NCBI GenBank assembly: GCA_002455755.1
Contig: DKLL01000139.1
Coordinates: 1 to 6,566 of the forward strand
Length of the DNA stretch: 6,566 nucleotides
From: Acinetobacter sp. UBA6641
GTDB lineage: Bacteria; Pseudomonadota; Gammaproteobacteria; Pseudomonadales; Moraxellaceae
Direction: 5' to 3'
Both the position numbers and the translations under genes were made by a program. This document shows positions 1 through 5,663 of the stretch, in pieces. The notes below the pieces were generated by a model, which made no database searches, was not told the origin of the DNA, and was given only the letters and a program-made list of their open reading frames with translations. Numbering within the stretch: position 1 is the first letter of the stretch; every line of letters begins with the position of its first letter.

Positions 1-22
1 AATTAGAGTAATTACTCTAATT
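1..22. promoter_or_regulatory. perfect 22-bp palindrome, candidate operator upstream of the HD-domain gene
   Basis: The first 11 bases, AATTAGAGTAA, are followed directly by their exact reverse complement, so the dyad is perfect with no spacer. It ends 25 bases before the ATG at 48. A possible -10 (TAAAAT, 23-28) follows at once, which would place the dyad across the -35/-10 spacer, a usual position for a repressor site. The dyad touches the window edge, so it may be longer. A weak terminator of an upstream gene is possible, but only two of the eight outer pairs are G-C and only three T residues follow. The symmetry is seen directly; the operator role is inferred. Confidence 0.45.
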
Positions 23-47
23 TAAAATAATCGCAGGGAATATAAAA

Positions 48-806
48 ATGATAGGATCTCGCATGTGGATGGAAACATCAGCCGGAAAAATATCAACTCG
101 TGAAAAAATTAAATTAATCAACCGGATTCTGATTCCATCAATATCCACTTATAGCAAAACGTTCTTTCAGAATTATAACCAAAGCCATCAACTCAGACTT
201 CAAGATTACCCGATTCCCGATACTCCTATCGTTAAAGAGGTAATCTCGGAATTAAATCAATGTCCCTCATCTGAAATTATTCAACATTCCTGGCAATGTT
301 ATTTTTGGGGAATTGCTGTGGCCAATACCAAAAATTGGCAGTTTGATCATGAGTCTTATCTTATTGCAAGTTTAATGCATGATGTGGGTTTGGCTGATCC
401 TCAAGCAAACTTCTCATGTCAATGCTTTACTTTAGAAAGTGCTTTAAGAAGCGAGGCCATCTGTCAAAAAAATTCATATGAATTAGATAAAACTCAAAAT
501 ATTTCAGATGCAATCTGCTTACATATGAATGGTTATTTGGATGAACATGATTCAAGTATTTCCAAGGAATCTTTATTACTGCAAAAAGCCACTTCCTTTG
601 ATGTTATGGGATCAGAGTTAAATCTTTTTAATTATCGTTTTGTGAAACAAGTATTAGAAAAATACCCAAGAAATAATTTTAAAAATGAAATGAAGTCGCT
701 GATTAAAAAAGAAAGTATAAGACATCCATACTCAAGAACAGCACTATTTAAAATCTTCGGATTACCTACAATGATTACTCTGAGCAGACATGACCTTAAA
801 GGATAA
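48..806 (+). CDS. HD-domain metal-dependent hydrolase, cyanamide-hydratase-like family
   Basis: This is a 252-residue soluble protein with no signal peptide or membrane segment. The HD-superfamily metal ligands appear in order: H80 (in HSWQCYFWG), the H111-D112 pair (in SLMHDVGL), H159 (in AICLHMNG) and D185 (in KATSFDVMG). The helix with H80, the HD-V-GL motif and the late F/L-D-V-x-G segment resemble cyanamide-hydratase-like HD proteins rather than cyclic-di-GMP or (p)ppGpp HD enzymes. The true substrate cannot be read from the sequence. Residues 1-55 form a variable N-terminal extension. The ATG at 48 has AGGGA at 35-39 (8-nt spacing). Met6 (ATG 63-65) also has AGGA at 53-56 (6-nt spacing) and is a serious alternative, as is Met8. 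The gene is visibly more AT-rich than rpiA and ilvA, suggesting accessory status. It converges on the metallopeptidase gene with a 38-bp gap and no clear terminator between them. Confidence 0.8.
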   Translation: MIGSRMWMETSAGKISTREKIKLINRILIPSISTYSKTFFQNYNQSHQLRLQDYPIPDTPIVKEVISELNQCPSSEIIQHSWQCYFWGIAVANTKNWQFDHESYLIASLMHDVGLADPQANFSCQCFTLESALRSEAICQKNSYELDKTQNISDAICLHMNGYLDEHDSSISKESLLLQKATSFDVMGSELNLFNYRFVKQVLEKYPRNNFKNEMKSLIKKESIRHPYSRTALFKIFGLPTMITLSRHDLKG

Positions 807-844
807 GTCGCTTTATGAGTAAAATTCAATTTTAAATATTTTGC

Positions 845-1522
845 TTAGGAACACCACCACCAAGGCATTGGAATGCTTTTTAAAATTTTACGATGCTGCT
901 GATAATTGGCATCGTGTTTGTGTACTTCAGCCCAAAATCTTGGGCTATGATCAAAATGCCGGGTATGCGCCAATTCATGCACACAGACATAACGGGTAAC
1001 ATGTTCAGGAAACAATACCAGTCCACTATTCAACATAATGTCATGTTTTGCCGAGCAACTTCCCCAGCGCGTTTTCGGTTGGCGAATCGTACATTTTGCA
1101 AAATTCAGATTACACGTATGACTAATTTGCTCTAGATAAATAGGTAAATGCTGCTTGGCATAGGCAATGATAAAAGCTTTGAGATAATTTTCAGGATTTC
1201 GGTCACTGATGAAAAGCTGTAAGTTTTCATCATTAAAAATAAATGAGTGTTTTTGAATTCGATAAATAATCTGTAAAGGTTGATCCAAATTAAAAAGCTT
1301 TAATTCAGTGGGTAAGCTTTTATCAATCTGCCCTGTTTTTTCCTGCTGCTTCTGCCATGTTTCAATCATCCATTGTTCTGATTGTTTTAAAAAGTCTTGA
1401 ACTTGACGCTGAGTGCAAAATTGCGGCACGGTTAATTTAATTTGCGTCGGCTCTACACGCAGTCTTAAGCGTATTGCGCGTAATTTTCGGGTGATTTGGA
1501 TTTCTGGGAGGTTTAGGGTCAT
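845..1522 (-). CDS. YgjP/DUF45-family zinc metallopeptidase
   Basis: This is a 225-residue cytoplasmic protein, close to the usual length for the YgjP (DUF45, SprT-like/M48-related) family. The family signature is complete. TRWGSCS lies at 151-157, followed by the zinc site HELAH at 182-186 (H182 and H186 as ligands, E183 catalytic). The HSPRFW block at 192-197 holds the probable third ligand, H192. The N-terminal 90 residues are the poorly conserved beta/helical part typical of the family. The protein ends in an unusual PWWWCS tail. Physiological substrates of the family are largely unknown. The ATG at 1522 is forced because the codon directly upstream is an in-frame TAA. There is no good Shine-Dalgarno at normal distance: the only purine-rich run, AAGGAGGGG (1555-1547 on the minus strand), lies 24 nt away and belongs to a repeat-like segment. 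rpiA lies upstream on the same strand, but 266 bp of repeats make co-transcription doubtful. Confidence 0.88.
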   Translation of the reverse strand: MTLNLPEIQITRKLRAIRLRLRVEPTQIKLTVPQFCTQRQVQDFLKQSEQWMIETWQKQQEKTGQIDKSLPTELKLFNLDQPLQIIYRIQKHSFIFNDENLQLFISDRNPENYLKAFIIAYAKQHLPIYLEQISHTCNLNFAKCTIRQPKTRWGSCSAKHDIMLNSGLVLFPEHVTRYVCVHELAHTRHFDHSPRFWAEVHKHDANYQQHRKILKSIPMPWWWCS

Positions 1523-1542
1523 TTATTCTATAATTTTAATTG

Positions 1543-1593
1543 GAATCCCCTCCTTACGGAAGTTTACTTCTCACATTTTCTAAGAGAAGTTTT
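1543..1593. repeat. small inverted repeat, possible degenerate copy of the neighbouring REP-like element
   Basis: ACTTCTC at 1566-1572 and GAGAAGT at 1584-1590 form a 7-bp stem with an 11-nt loop, followed by TTT on the plus strand. Just before it, AATCCCCTC (1544-1552) is identical to the reverse complement of 1673-1681 in the large palindromic element. This suggests a worn copy of the same repeat family. It lies in the probable 5' leader of the metallopeptidase gene. The stem is seen directly; the relationship to the larger repeat is inferred from a short match. Confidence 0.4.
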
Positions 1594-1599
1594 AAAGGA

Positions 1600-1627
1600 A
1601 TTCTAAATATTCATTAAGTGTAGTGAA
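1600..1627 (-). promoter_or_regulatory. candidate promoter of the YgjP-like gene
   Basis: Reading the minus strand, TTCACT (1627-1622) and TAGAAT (1605-1600) are 16 bp apart. They match the sigma-70 -35 and -10 consensus moderately, and would give a leader of about 70 nt before the ATG at 1522. The region is AT-rich, so such a pair can arise by chance. Confidence 0.25.
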
Positions 1628-1638
1628 ATTAATATTGA

Positions 1639-1733
1639 AAAGTCCATTCTCGCTCAGGGAGAAGGTTAGGATGAGGGGATTTTTCATATAAATCCTCTCC
1701 CTAACCCTCTCCTTTTAAAGGAGAGGGAACTTC
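1639..1733. repeat. composite REP-like palindromic repeat (inverted pair of hairpins)
   Basis: Two G/C-rich arms of about 45 bases each are imperfect inverted copies around an AT centre. The innermost stem is GGATTT (1677-1682) with AAATCC (1690-1695). The right arm contains a perfect hairpin, CCCTCTCCTTT (1705-1715) with AAAGGAGAGGG (1717-1727) around base 1716. The left arm has a worn equivalent, TTCTC (1647-1651) with GAGAA (1659-1663). GGTTAG and its complement CTAACC lie at the inner foot of each hairpin. Nested hairpins arranged as an inverted pair are the architecture of REP/BIME elements mobilised by REP-associated transposases. Intergenic repeats rich in CCCTCTCC-type strings are common in gammaproteobacteria, as far as I recall. 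It lies between the rpiA stop and the metallopeptidase start. It could block read-through or shield the rpiA mRNA 3' end, but it has no U-tract. There is no transposase gene here, so it would be non-autonomous. Confidence 0.7.
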
Positions 1734-1788
1734 CATTAGAAATTAAAATATAAATCAAAACTCAATTTACATAAAAAGTTCATATTGA

Positions 1789-2460
1789 TTAAACCGCAGT
1801 ACGTTCTTCAATACCGCTGTCTGTTGCAACCACAGCAATATCGGCTTTATTCAACGCAAAAATACCGTTACACACCACACCGGGAATATTGTTAATGGTT
1901 TTTTCAAGTTCAAGTGCATTCAAGATATTCAGGTTATGCACATCTAAAATTACATTACCATTATCTGTTACCACGCCTTCACGGTAAACCGGATCGCCAC
2001 CTAAAGAAACGATTTTACGGGCCACAGCAGAACGTGCCATTGGAATCACTTCAACAGGCAACGGGAAATCACGCCCCAATTGCTCAACCCATTTAGAATC
2101 ATCGACGATACAAACGAATTTTTTCGCAATCGACGCCACGATTTTTTCACGGGTCAGTGCAGCCCCACCACCTTTGATCATGTGCATATGACGGTCAATT
2201 TCATCTGCACCGTCTACATACGCATCCAGACCGCCAACAGAGTTCATATCAACCACGTCAATACCCAGTTTTTTCAGACGTTCAGCAGTCGCTTCGGAAC
2301 TGGCTACCGCAGCTTCCAGTTGCAATTCTGGTAATAATTCAATGAGGAAGTTCACAGTACTTCCTGTACCTACACCCAAAATTCCGCCTTTAGGCAAGTG
2401 CTTTAAAGCAGCTTTTGCGGCAGCTTGTTTCTTTTCATCTTGGGTCGCATACAGACTCAT
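1789..2460 (-). CDS. rpiA: ribose-5-phosphate isomerase A
   Basis: This enzyme interconverts ribose 5-phosphate and ribulose 5-phosphate in the non-oxidative pentose phosphate pathway, in the cytoplasm and without a cofactor. From the preferred start it has 223 residues; E. coli RpiA has 219. Visible motifs are the phosphate loop GVGTGST (29-35), [13 protein letters not shown] (54-66), the acidic DGADEID (84-89 region) and [12 protein letters not shown] (96-107). Asp83, Asp86, Lys96 and Glu105 align with the E. coli active-site residues Asp81, Asp84, Lys94 and Glu103. The frame extends upstream to a TTG at 2472, four codons earlier, but nothing like a ribosome site precedes it. The ATG at 2460 has TGAG 7 nt upstream, so 2460 is preferred. 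The gene is divergent from ilvA across about 107 bp. No classical terminator follows it; the composite palindrome begins about 55 bp past the stop. Confidence 0.96.
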   Translation of the reverse strand: MSLYATQDEKKQAAAKAALKHLPKGGILGVGTGSTVNFLIELLPELQLEAAVASSEATAERLKKLGIDVVDMNSVGGLDAYVDGADEIDRHMHMIKGGGAALTREKIVASIAKKFVCIVDDSKWVEQLGRDFPLPVEVIPMARSAVARKIVSLGGDPVYREGVVTDNGNVILDVHNLNILNALELEKTINNIPGVVCNGIFALNKADIAVVATDSGIEERTAV

Positions 2461-2522
2461 AACTTGGCTCAACTATTTTTTGACATTTGTTGCTGATTTA
2501 ACAGCCCAAATGTACAGGGGTT

Positions 2523-2531
2523 TGTTACAAT
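2523..2531 (+). promoter_or_regulatory. extended -10 promoter element of ilvA
   Basis: TGTTACAAT combines a TG extension (2523-2524) with a near-consensus -10, TACAAT (2526-2531). No good -35 stands 16-18 bp upstream, which an extended -10 can tolerate. Transcription would start near 2538, giving a leader of about 30 nt. That is too short for an attenuator or riboswitch, so classical leader-peptide control of ilvA is unlikely here. The ribosome site is probably GGA at 2557-2559, 8 nt before the ATG. Confidence 0.5.
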
Positions 2532-2567
2532 AAAGGCCTATTTTAAACTGTTAGATGGAAAATTAAC

Positions 2568-4106
2568 ATGCTGTCTCGTTTGGTTCGACAAATATTACAA
2601 GCAACGGTGTATGACGTTGCTATCGAAACTCCACTCGAAGCAGCGCCACGAATTAGTGAAAAGCTAAACAATAACATTCGCTTTAAACGCGAAGATCTGC
2701 AACCTGTCTTTTCCTTTAAACTACGCGGTGCCTATAACCGTATTAGTCAATTACCGAAATCTCAGTTGGAACGTGGCGTTATTACGGCTTCAGCAGGTAA
2801 CCATGCACAAGGTGTGGCCCTATCTGGTAAAAAACTGGGAATTCGCGCCATTATCGTGATGCCAAAAACCACCCCTGACATTAAGGTCCAGGCCGTTAAA
2901 CGCCTGGGTGGTGAAGTAGTGCTGCATGGTGATTCCTTCGATGTAGCCAATAAATATGCCATTCAGCGTTCAATTGATGATGGCCTGACTTTTATCCCGC
3001 CTTATGACGATGAGCTGGTCATGGCAGGTCAAGGCACCATTGCCAATGAAATTTTGCGCCAGTGGCGTGATGTGGAATATGTATTTGTGGCCGTTGGTGG
3101 TGGCGGTTTGATTGCCGGTGTTGCTGCTTACCTAGGCGATGTTGCTCCACACGTGAAAGTCATTCCGGTGGAATATGACGAATCGGCCTGTTTAAAAGCG
3201 GCTTTTGAAGCCAATGAACGTGTGATTTTACCTTCTGTAGGCTTATTTGCTGACGGTACTGCGGTGGCACAAATTGGGGAAAAACCGTTTGATGTGATTC
3301 GCATGCAAAAATCTGACAACTCAGGTCCAATTGTTGAACCGGATGTTGTTCTGGTCAACACAGACGAAATCTGTGCAGCCATTAAAGATACCTATGACGA
3401 ATGCCGCAGCATTGTTGAACCTTCTGGCGCCATGGCACTTGCAGGAATCAAGAAATATGTGGCTGAACATGGCCTGGAAGGTAAAAACATGGTGTCGATT
3501 GTTTGCGGTGCCAACATGAACTTTGACCGCCTGCGTTATATTGCTGAACGTACTGAACTGGGTGAGCGTAAAGAAGCCATTTTTGCTGTCACTATTCCAG
3601 AAGAAAAAGGCTCATTCCTGAATTTCTGCCGCGCCTTGCAAGGCCGTAACATTACCGAGTTTAACTACCGCGCCAGCGATGCCAGTGCTGCACAAGTCTT
3701 TGTCGGCATCAGCTTGAAAGGTGGCGAAAAAGAACGTCATGACATTTATGAAACCTTGAAAGTTCAATACGATGTAGATGACCTGTCTGATGATGAAGTG
3801 GCAAAACTGCATATCCGTTATCTGGTCGGTGGTCATGCAGATATTGAAAATGAGCGTTTATTCCGTGTCGAGTTTCCGGAACGTCCAGGTGCATTGCTGA
3901 CTTTCCTAGAACGCCTTGGCCCTACCCATAACATTACCCTGTTCCACTACCGTAACCATGGTGCGGCTGAAGGGCGTGTACTGGTTGGCCTGGAAGCGAC
4001 CGATGCCAAACAGAATCCGGATGGCTTGATTGAAACATTGGAAAGCATCACTTATCCATATGCAGAAATTACCAATAACCTGGGTTATCAGCGTTTCTTG
4101 AAATAA
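2568..4106 (+). CDS. ilvA: biosynthetic threonine ammonia-lyase (threonine deaminase)
   Basis: This PLP enzyme converts L-threonine to 2-oxobutanoate and ammonia, the committed step of isoleucine synthesis, in the cytoplasm. It has 512 residues, near the 514 of E. coli IlvA and far longer than the catabolic TdcB type (about 330). The N-terminal fold-type II PLP domain spans about 15-320. It has the Schiff-base lysine K51 in SFKLRGAYN, the substrate loop SAGNHAQG (75-82) and the phosphate-binding glycine loop VGGGGLIAG (176-184). EPSGAMALAG (284-293) and CGANMNFDRLRYIAERTELG (313-332) are also typical. Two ACT-like regulatory subdomains follow (about 337-406 and 430-503). In E. coli this part senses isoleucine (inhibitor) and valine (activator), so the same allostery is expected. 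Residues about 243-257 (around MQKSDNSGPI) appear to hold some nine more residues than E. coli IlvA. It is transcribed alone, with its own terminator. Confidence 0.97.
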   Translation: MLSRLVRQILQATVYDVAIETPLEAAPRISEKLNNNIRFKREDLQPVFSFKLRGAYNRISQLPKSQLERGVITASAGNHAQGVALSGKKLGIRAIIVMPKTTPDIKVQAVKRLGGEVVLHGDSFDVANKYAIQRSIDDGLTFIPPYDDELVMAGQGTIANEILRQWRDVEYVFVAVGGGGLIAGVAAYLGDVAPHVKVIPVEYDESACLKAAFEANERVILPSVGLFADGTAVAQIGEKPFDVIRMQKSDNSGPIVEPDVVLVNTDEICAAIKDTYDECRSIVEPSGAMALAGIKKYVAEHGLEGKNMVSIVCGANMNFDRLRYIAERTELGERKEAIFAVTIPEEKGSFLNFCRALQGRNITEFNYRASDASAAQVFVGISLKGGEKERHDIYETLKVQYDVDDLSDDEVAKLHIRYLVGGHADIENERLFRVEFPERPGALLTFLERLGPTHNITLFHYRNHGAAEGRVLVGLEATDAKQNPDGLIETLESITYPYAEITNNLGYQRFLK

Positions 4107-4117
4107 GTGATACGATA

Positions 4118-4150
4118 TTAAAAAAGAGCCATAGATTGGCTCTTTTTTAA
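4118..4150. terminator. bidirectional rho-independent terminator between ilvA and the convergent gene
   Basis: A 14-bp perfect stem (4118-4131 with 4137-4150) encloses the 5-nt loop TAGAT. The core is GAGCCA/TGGCTC and is flanked by six A on the left and six T on the right, so each strand ends its hairpin in a T-tract. It lies 11 bp after the ilvA stop and 12 bp after the stop of the minus-strand gene, so it serves both. Confidence 0.93.
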
Positions 4151-4162
4151 ATTCCAAATTTT

Positions 4163-4714
4163 TTAAGTCGATCTTAAACAGTCCAGTTTTATATAGTGTT
4201 CTATACAAATCCCTTCGTGCTTAAATTGTTTCGAGAAAGATTTACAGAATTTATGGATTTTGACATCCTGGTCAGGCACTGCCATCCAATAGGCTTTTTC
4301 TGCATAAATAATTAATAATTCAAAATTTTGAGATTTTAGAAGATTATAAATTTCTTCGAAAACGATATCAAAAACATGTGCATCCACATTGTAATATTTT
4401 CCAATCACCTGTTTATGCTTTTCATAATGCTGATATAAAGGGGTAACTCTTTCACGAATTTTCTGCTGGGTTAAACCAATATCAACGTTGATGTGCTGTA
4501 GAACAGAGCATTGTTCCAAGCCGTTTTCATAAGGGTTTTCAGCATCAACTGACATTAAATAGGCCCAGTTCTGTTTATTCACTTTTTCAGCTTTGACTCA
4601 TGCCAGAAAATCCTGAAAAATATCTCGATGTTTCTTTTTCGGGATTTCCTGTTGTTTCAGACCAGGGAACCATTCCCGCAATAATCTAAAAATCTTTTTA
4701 TCATCCATTTTCAT
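4163..4714 (-). pseudogene. conserved-type hypothetical gene interrupted by one in-frame TGA
   Basis: I do not recognise the family. Reading from the ATG at 4714 there are 38 codons (beginning MKMDDKKIFRLLREW and ending RDIFQDFLA), then TGA at 4600-4598. The same frame then continues VKAEKVNKQNWAYLMSVDAE and so on for another 144 codons to a TAA at 4163. No frameshift is needed, and the two halves join into a smooth, lysine- and aromatic-rich, probably helical soluble protein of 183 codons. The simplest reading is a single nonsense mutation, possibly TGG (Trp) to TGA, giving DFLA-W-VKAEK. A GTG at 4582 could start a 139-residue downstream fragment, but it has no evident ribosome site. The upstream boundary is firm, with an in-frame TAA at 4735-4733. 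The ATG at 4714 itself has only weak ribosome-binding sequence. There are no membrane segments, signal peptide or known catalytic motif. A sequencing error is the main alternative. Confidence 0.7.
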
Positions 4715-5009
4715 CACTATAAAAATAGAGTTTTAGAAATAAATCATATCCAGATTTTTTGAACGTTTTATGACATGCTGCAATTAACATGATTCTATTT
4801 AGCAGACAACCTTCATAGTTCATTCATCTTTAAAATTATCGATAAAACGTCTTGTGGTTATGCAAGTAAACAGCCTTAGAAATAAGCCTTTGTTATATAT
4901 AATTTTGTAAGCCTGATAGCTGAATCAATCATAAAATTATAAAATGAGCCCCTATACACATACACTTATGAATCAAAAGTATATAAAAACCGAATAAGGA
5001 ATACGCTGA
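4715..5009. other. AT-rich divergent intergenic region
   Basis: This 295-bp spacer lies between the interrupted minus-strand gene and ktrA and must hold the promoters of both. I see no tRNA, terminator or credible small gene. It contains a 9-bp inverted pair, ACGTTTTAT (4763-4771) and ATAAAACGT (4842-4850), 70 bp apart. A consensus -10 lies near 4898, and the ktrA ribosome site AAGGA is at 4996-5000. Confidence 0.5.
4891..4903 (+). promoter_or_regulatory. candidate -10 region of the ktrAB operon
   Basis: TGTTATATATAAT contains an exact TATAAT (4898-4903), and a TG lies upstream, in extended -10 register with the overlapping TATATA (4894-4899). The -35 is weak (CTTAGA, 4875-4880, at 17 bp). 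Initiation near 4910 would give a leader of about 100 nt. TATAAA at 4982-4987 is another possible -10, nearer the gene. AT-richness makes both uncertain. Confidence 0.3.
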
Positions 5010-5660
5010 ATGGCATTATTTGCAGTCATTGGTTTAGGCAGTTTTGGCGCGACAGTGGCTACAGAACTGGTCGGATTAAACCATGATGTCATTGGAATCG
5101 ACAGCAATAAAAAATATGTTGAAAATATCTCTGATCAGCTCACTCATGCTGTGATTGCAGATGCAACAGATGAACATGTGCTTAGAGAACTCAACATTCA
5201 AAACTGTGAAGCCGTAGTGGTGGCGATTGGCGAAGACATTGAAGCCAGTATTTTATGTGTCCTGCATCTGAAAAACATGGGCATGAACAAGATTTGGGCC
5301 AAAGCCAAATCTAAAGCGCATCATATGATTCTGACCCATCTGGGGGTGAATAAAATCATTCACCCGGAAGAAGATATGGGTACTCGTATTGCCCAATCGT
5401 TAAGCTACCCGATGGTCAGCCGCTATATGGGACTGGAAGACAATCATTTTATTGTCAAAATTGAAATTAAAAAAAGTCTTCAGGGTGAACGCTTTAACCA
5501 TCTGATGGACCATAATAGCGAAGTTAAAGCCCTGCTGCATAAACGCGGCAAGGATATTCTGTTTAAGATTGATCCTCATTTAATTCTGCAAGAAGGTGAT
5601 ATTTTATTGGTTGAAGGTGAACTTGAACCCTTACGAAAACTGTCTGCCCGGTTTAAATAA
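5010..5660 (+). CDS. ktrA: KtrA/TrkA-family RCK regulatory subunit of a K+ uptake system
   Basis: This 216-residue cytoplasmic protein is the size of single-RCK KtrA and half that of tandem-RCK TrkA. KtrA proteins form an octameric ring under the KtrB membrane dimer and gate K+ entry according to bound nucleotide (ATP/ADP, NAD(H)) and sometimes cyclic-di-AMP. Residues 1-125 form the Rossmann RCK_N domain. They include GLGSFG (8-13), Asp31 at the end of the second strand (ribose-hydroxyl contact), ADATDEHVLREL (50-61), VVVAIGEDIEAS (69-80) and HPEEDMG (118-124), all in the order seen in Bacillus KtrA. Residues about 136-216 form the RCK_C domain, ending in the strand ILLVEGE. The start is well supported by AAGGA at 4996-5000, 9 nt upstream. 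The ktrB start lies 3 bp past the stop, so the two are surely co-transcribed. Whether this copy binds cyclic-di-AMP cannot be read here. Confidence 0.9.
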   Translation: MALFAVIGLGSFGATVATELVGLNHDVIGIDSNKKYVENISDQLTHAVIADATDEHVLRELNIQNCEAVVVAIGEDIEASILCVLHLKNMGMNKIWAKAKSKAHHMILTHLGVNKIIHPEEDMGTRIAQSLSYPMVSRYMGLEDNHFIVKIEIKKSLQGERFNHLMDHNSEVKALLHKRGKDILFKIDPHLILQEGDILLVEGELEPLRKLSARFK

Positions 5661-5663
5661 AAT

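Noticed and set aside
822..834. AAAATT-C-AATTTT dyad between the two convergent genes as a terminator
   Set aside because: The stem is only six A-T pairs and no strong T-tract follows, so it is too weak to call.
893..1135. Plus-strand open frame of 80 codons
   Set aside because: It lies wholly inside the metallopeptidase gene on the opposite strand, which has complete family motifs. It has no ribosome site or recognisable domain.
1523..1788. CRISPR array or tRNA in the repeat-rich spacer
   Set aside because: The repeats are inverted, not regularly spaced direct repeats, and no cloverleaf or CCA-like end is present.
2480..2485. Exact TTGACA as a -35 for ilvA
   Set aside because: No -10-like sequence occurs 15-19 bp downstream (that stretch is GC-containing AGCCCA). 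The extended -10 at 2523-2531 explains ilvA better.
1914..2533. Three plus-strand open frames (1914-2096, 2080-2334, 2342-2533)
   Set aside because: They are antisense shadows of rpiA and its promoter region, with no motifs of their own.
3906..4208. Minus-strand open frame of 100 codons over the ilvA 3' end
   Set aside because: It overlaps the ilvA regulatory domain and the terminator. Its translation shows no domain, so it is a shadow.
4598..4600. Selenocysteine or programmed read-through at the TGA
   Set aside because: No SECIS-like hairpin is evident just downstream, the following base context (GTC) is not a known leaky one, and a Trp-to-stop change explains it more simply.
4968..4997. 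Nine-codon open frame (MNQKYIKTE) just before ktrA as a leader peptide
   Set aside because: It is very short, has no ribosome site and no regulatory codon run, and its stop overlaps the ktrA ribosome site. It is likely chance.
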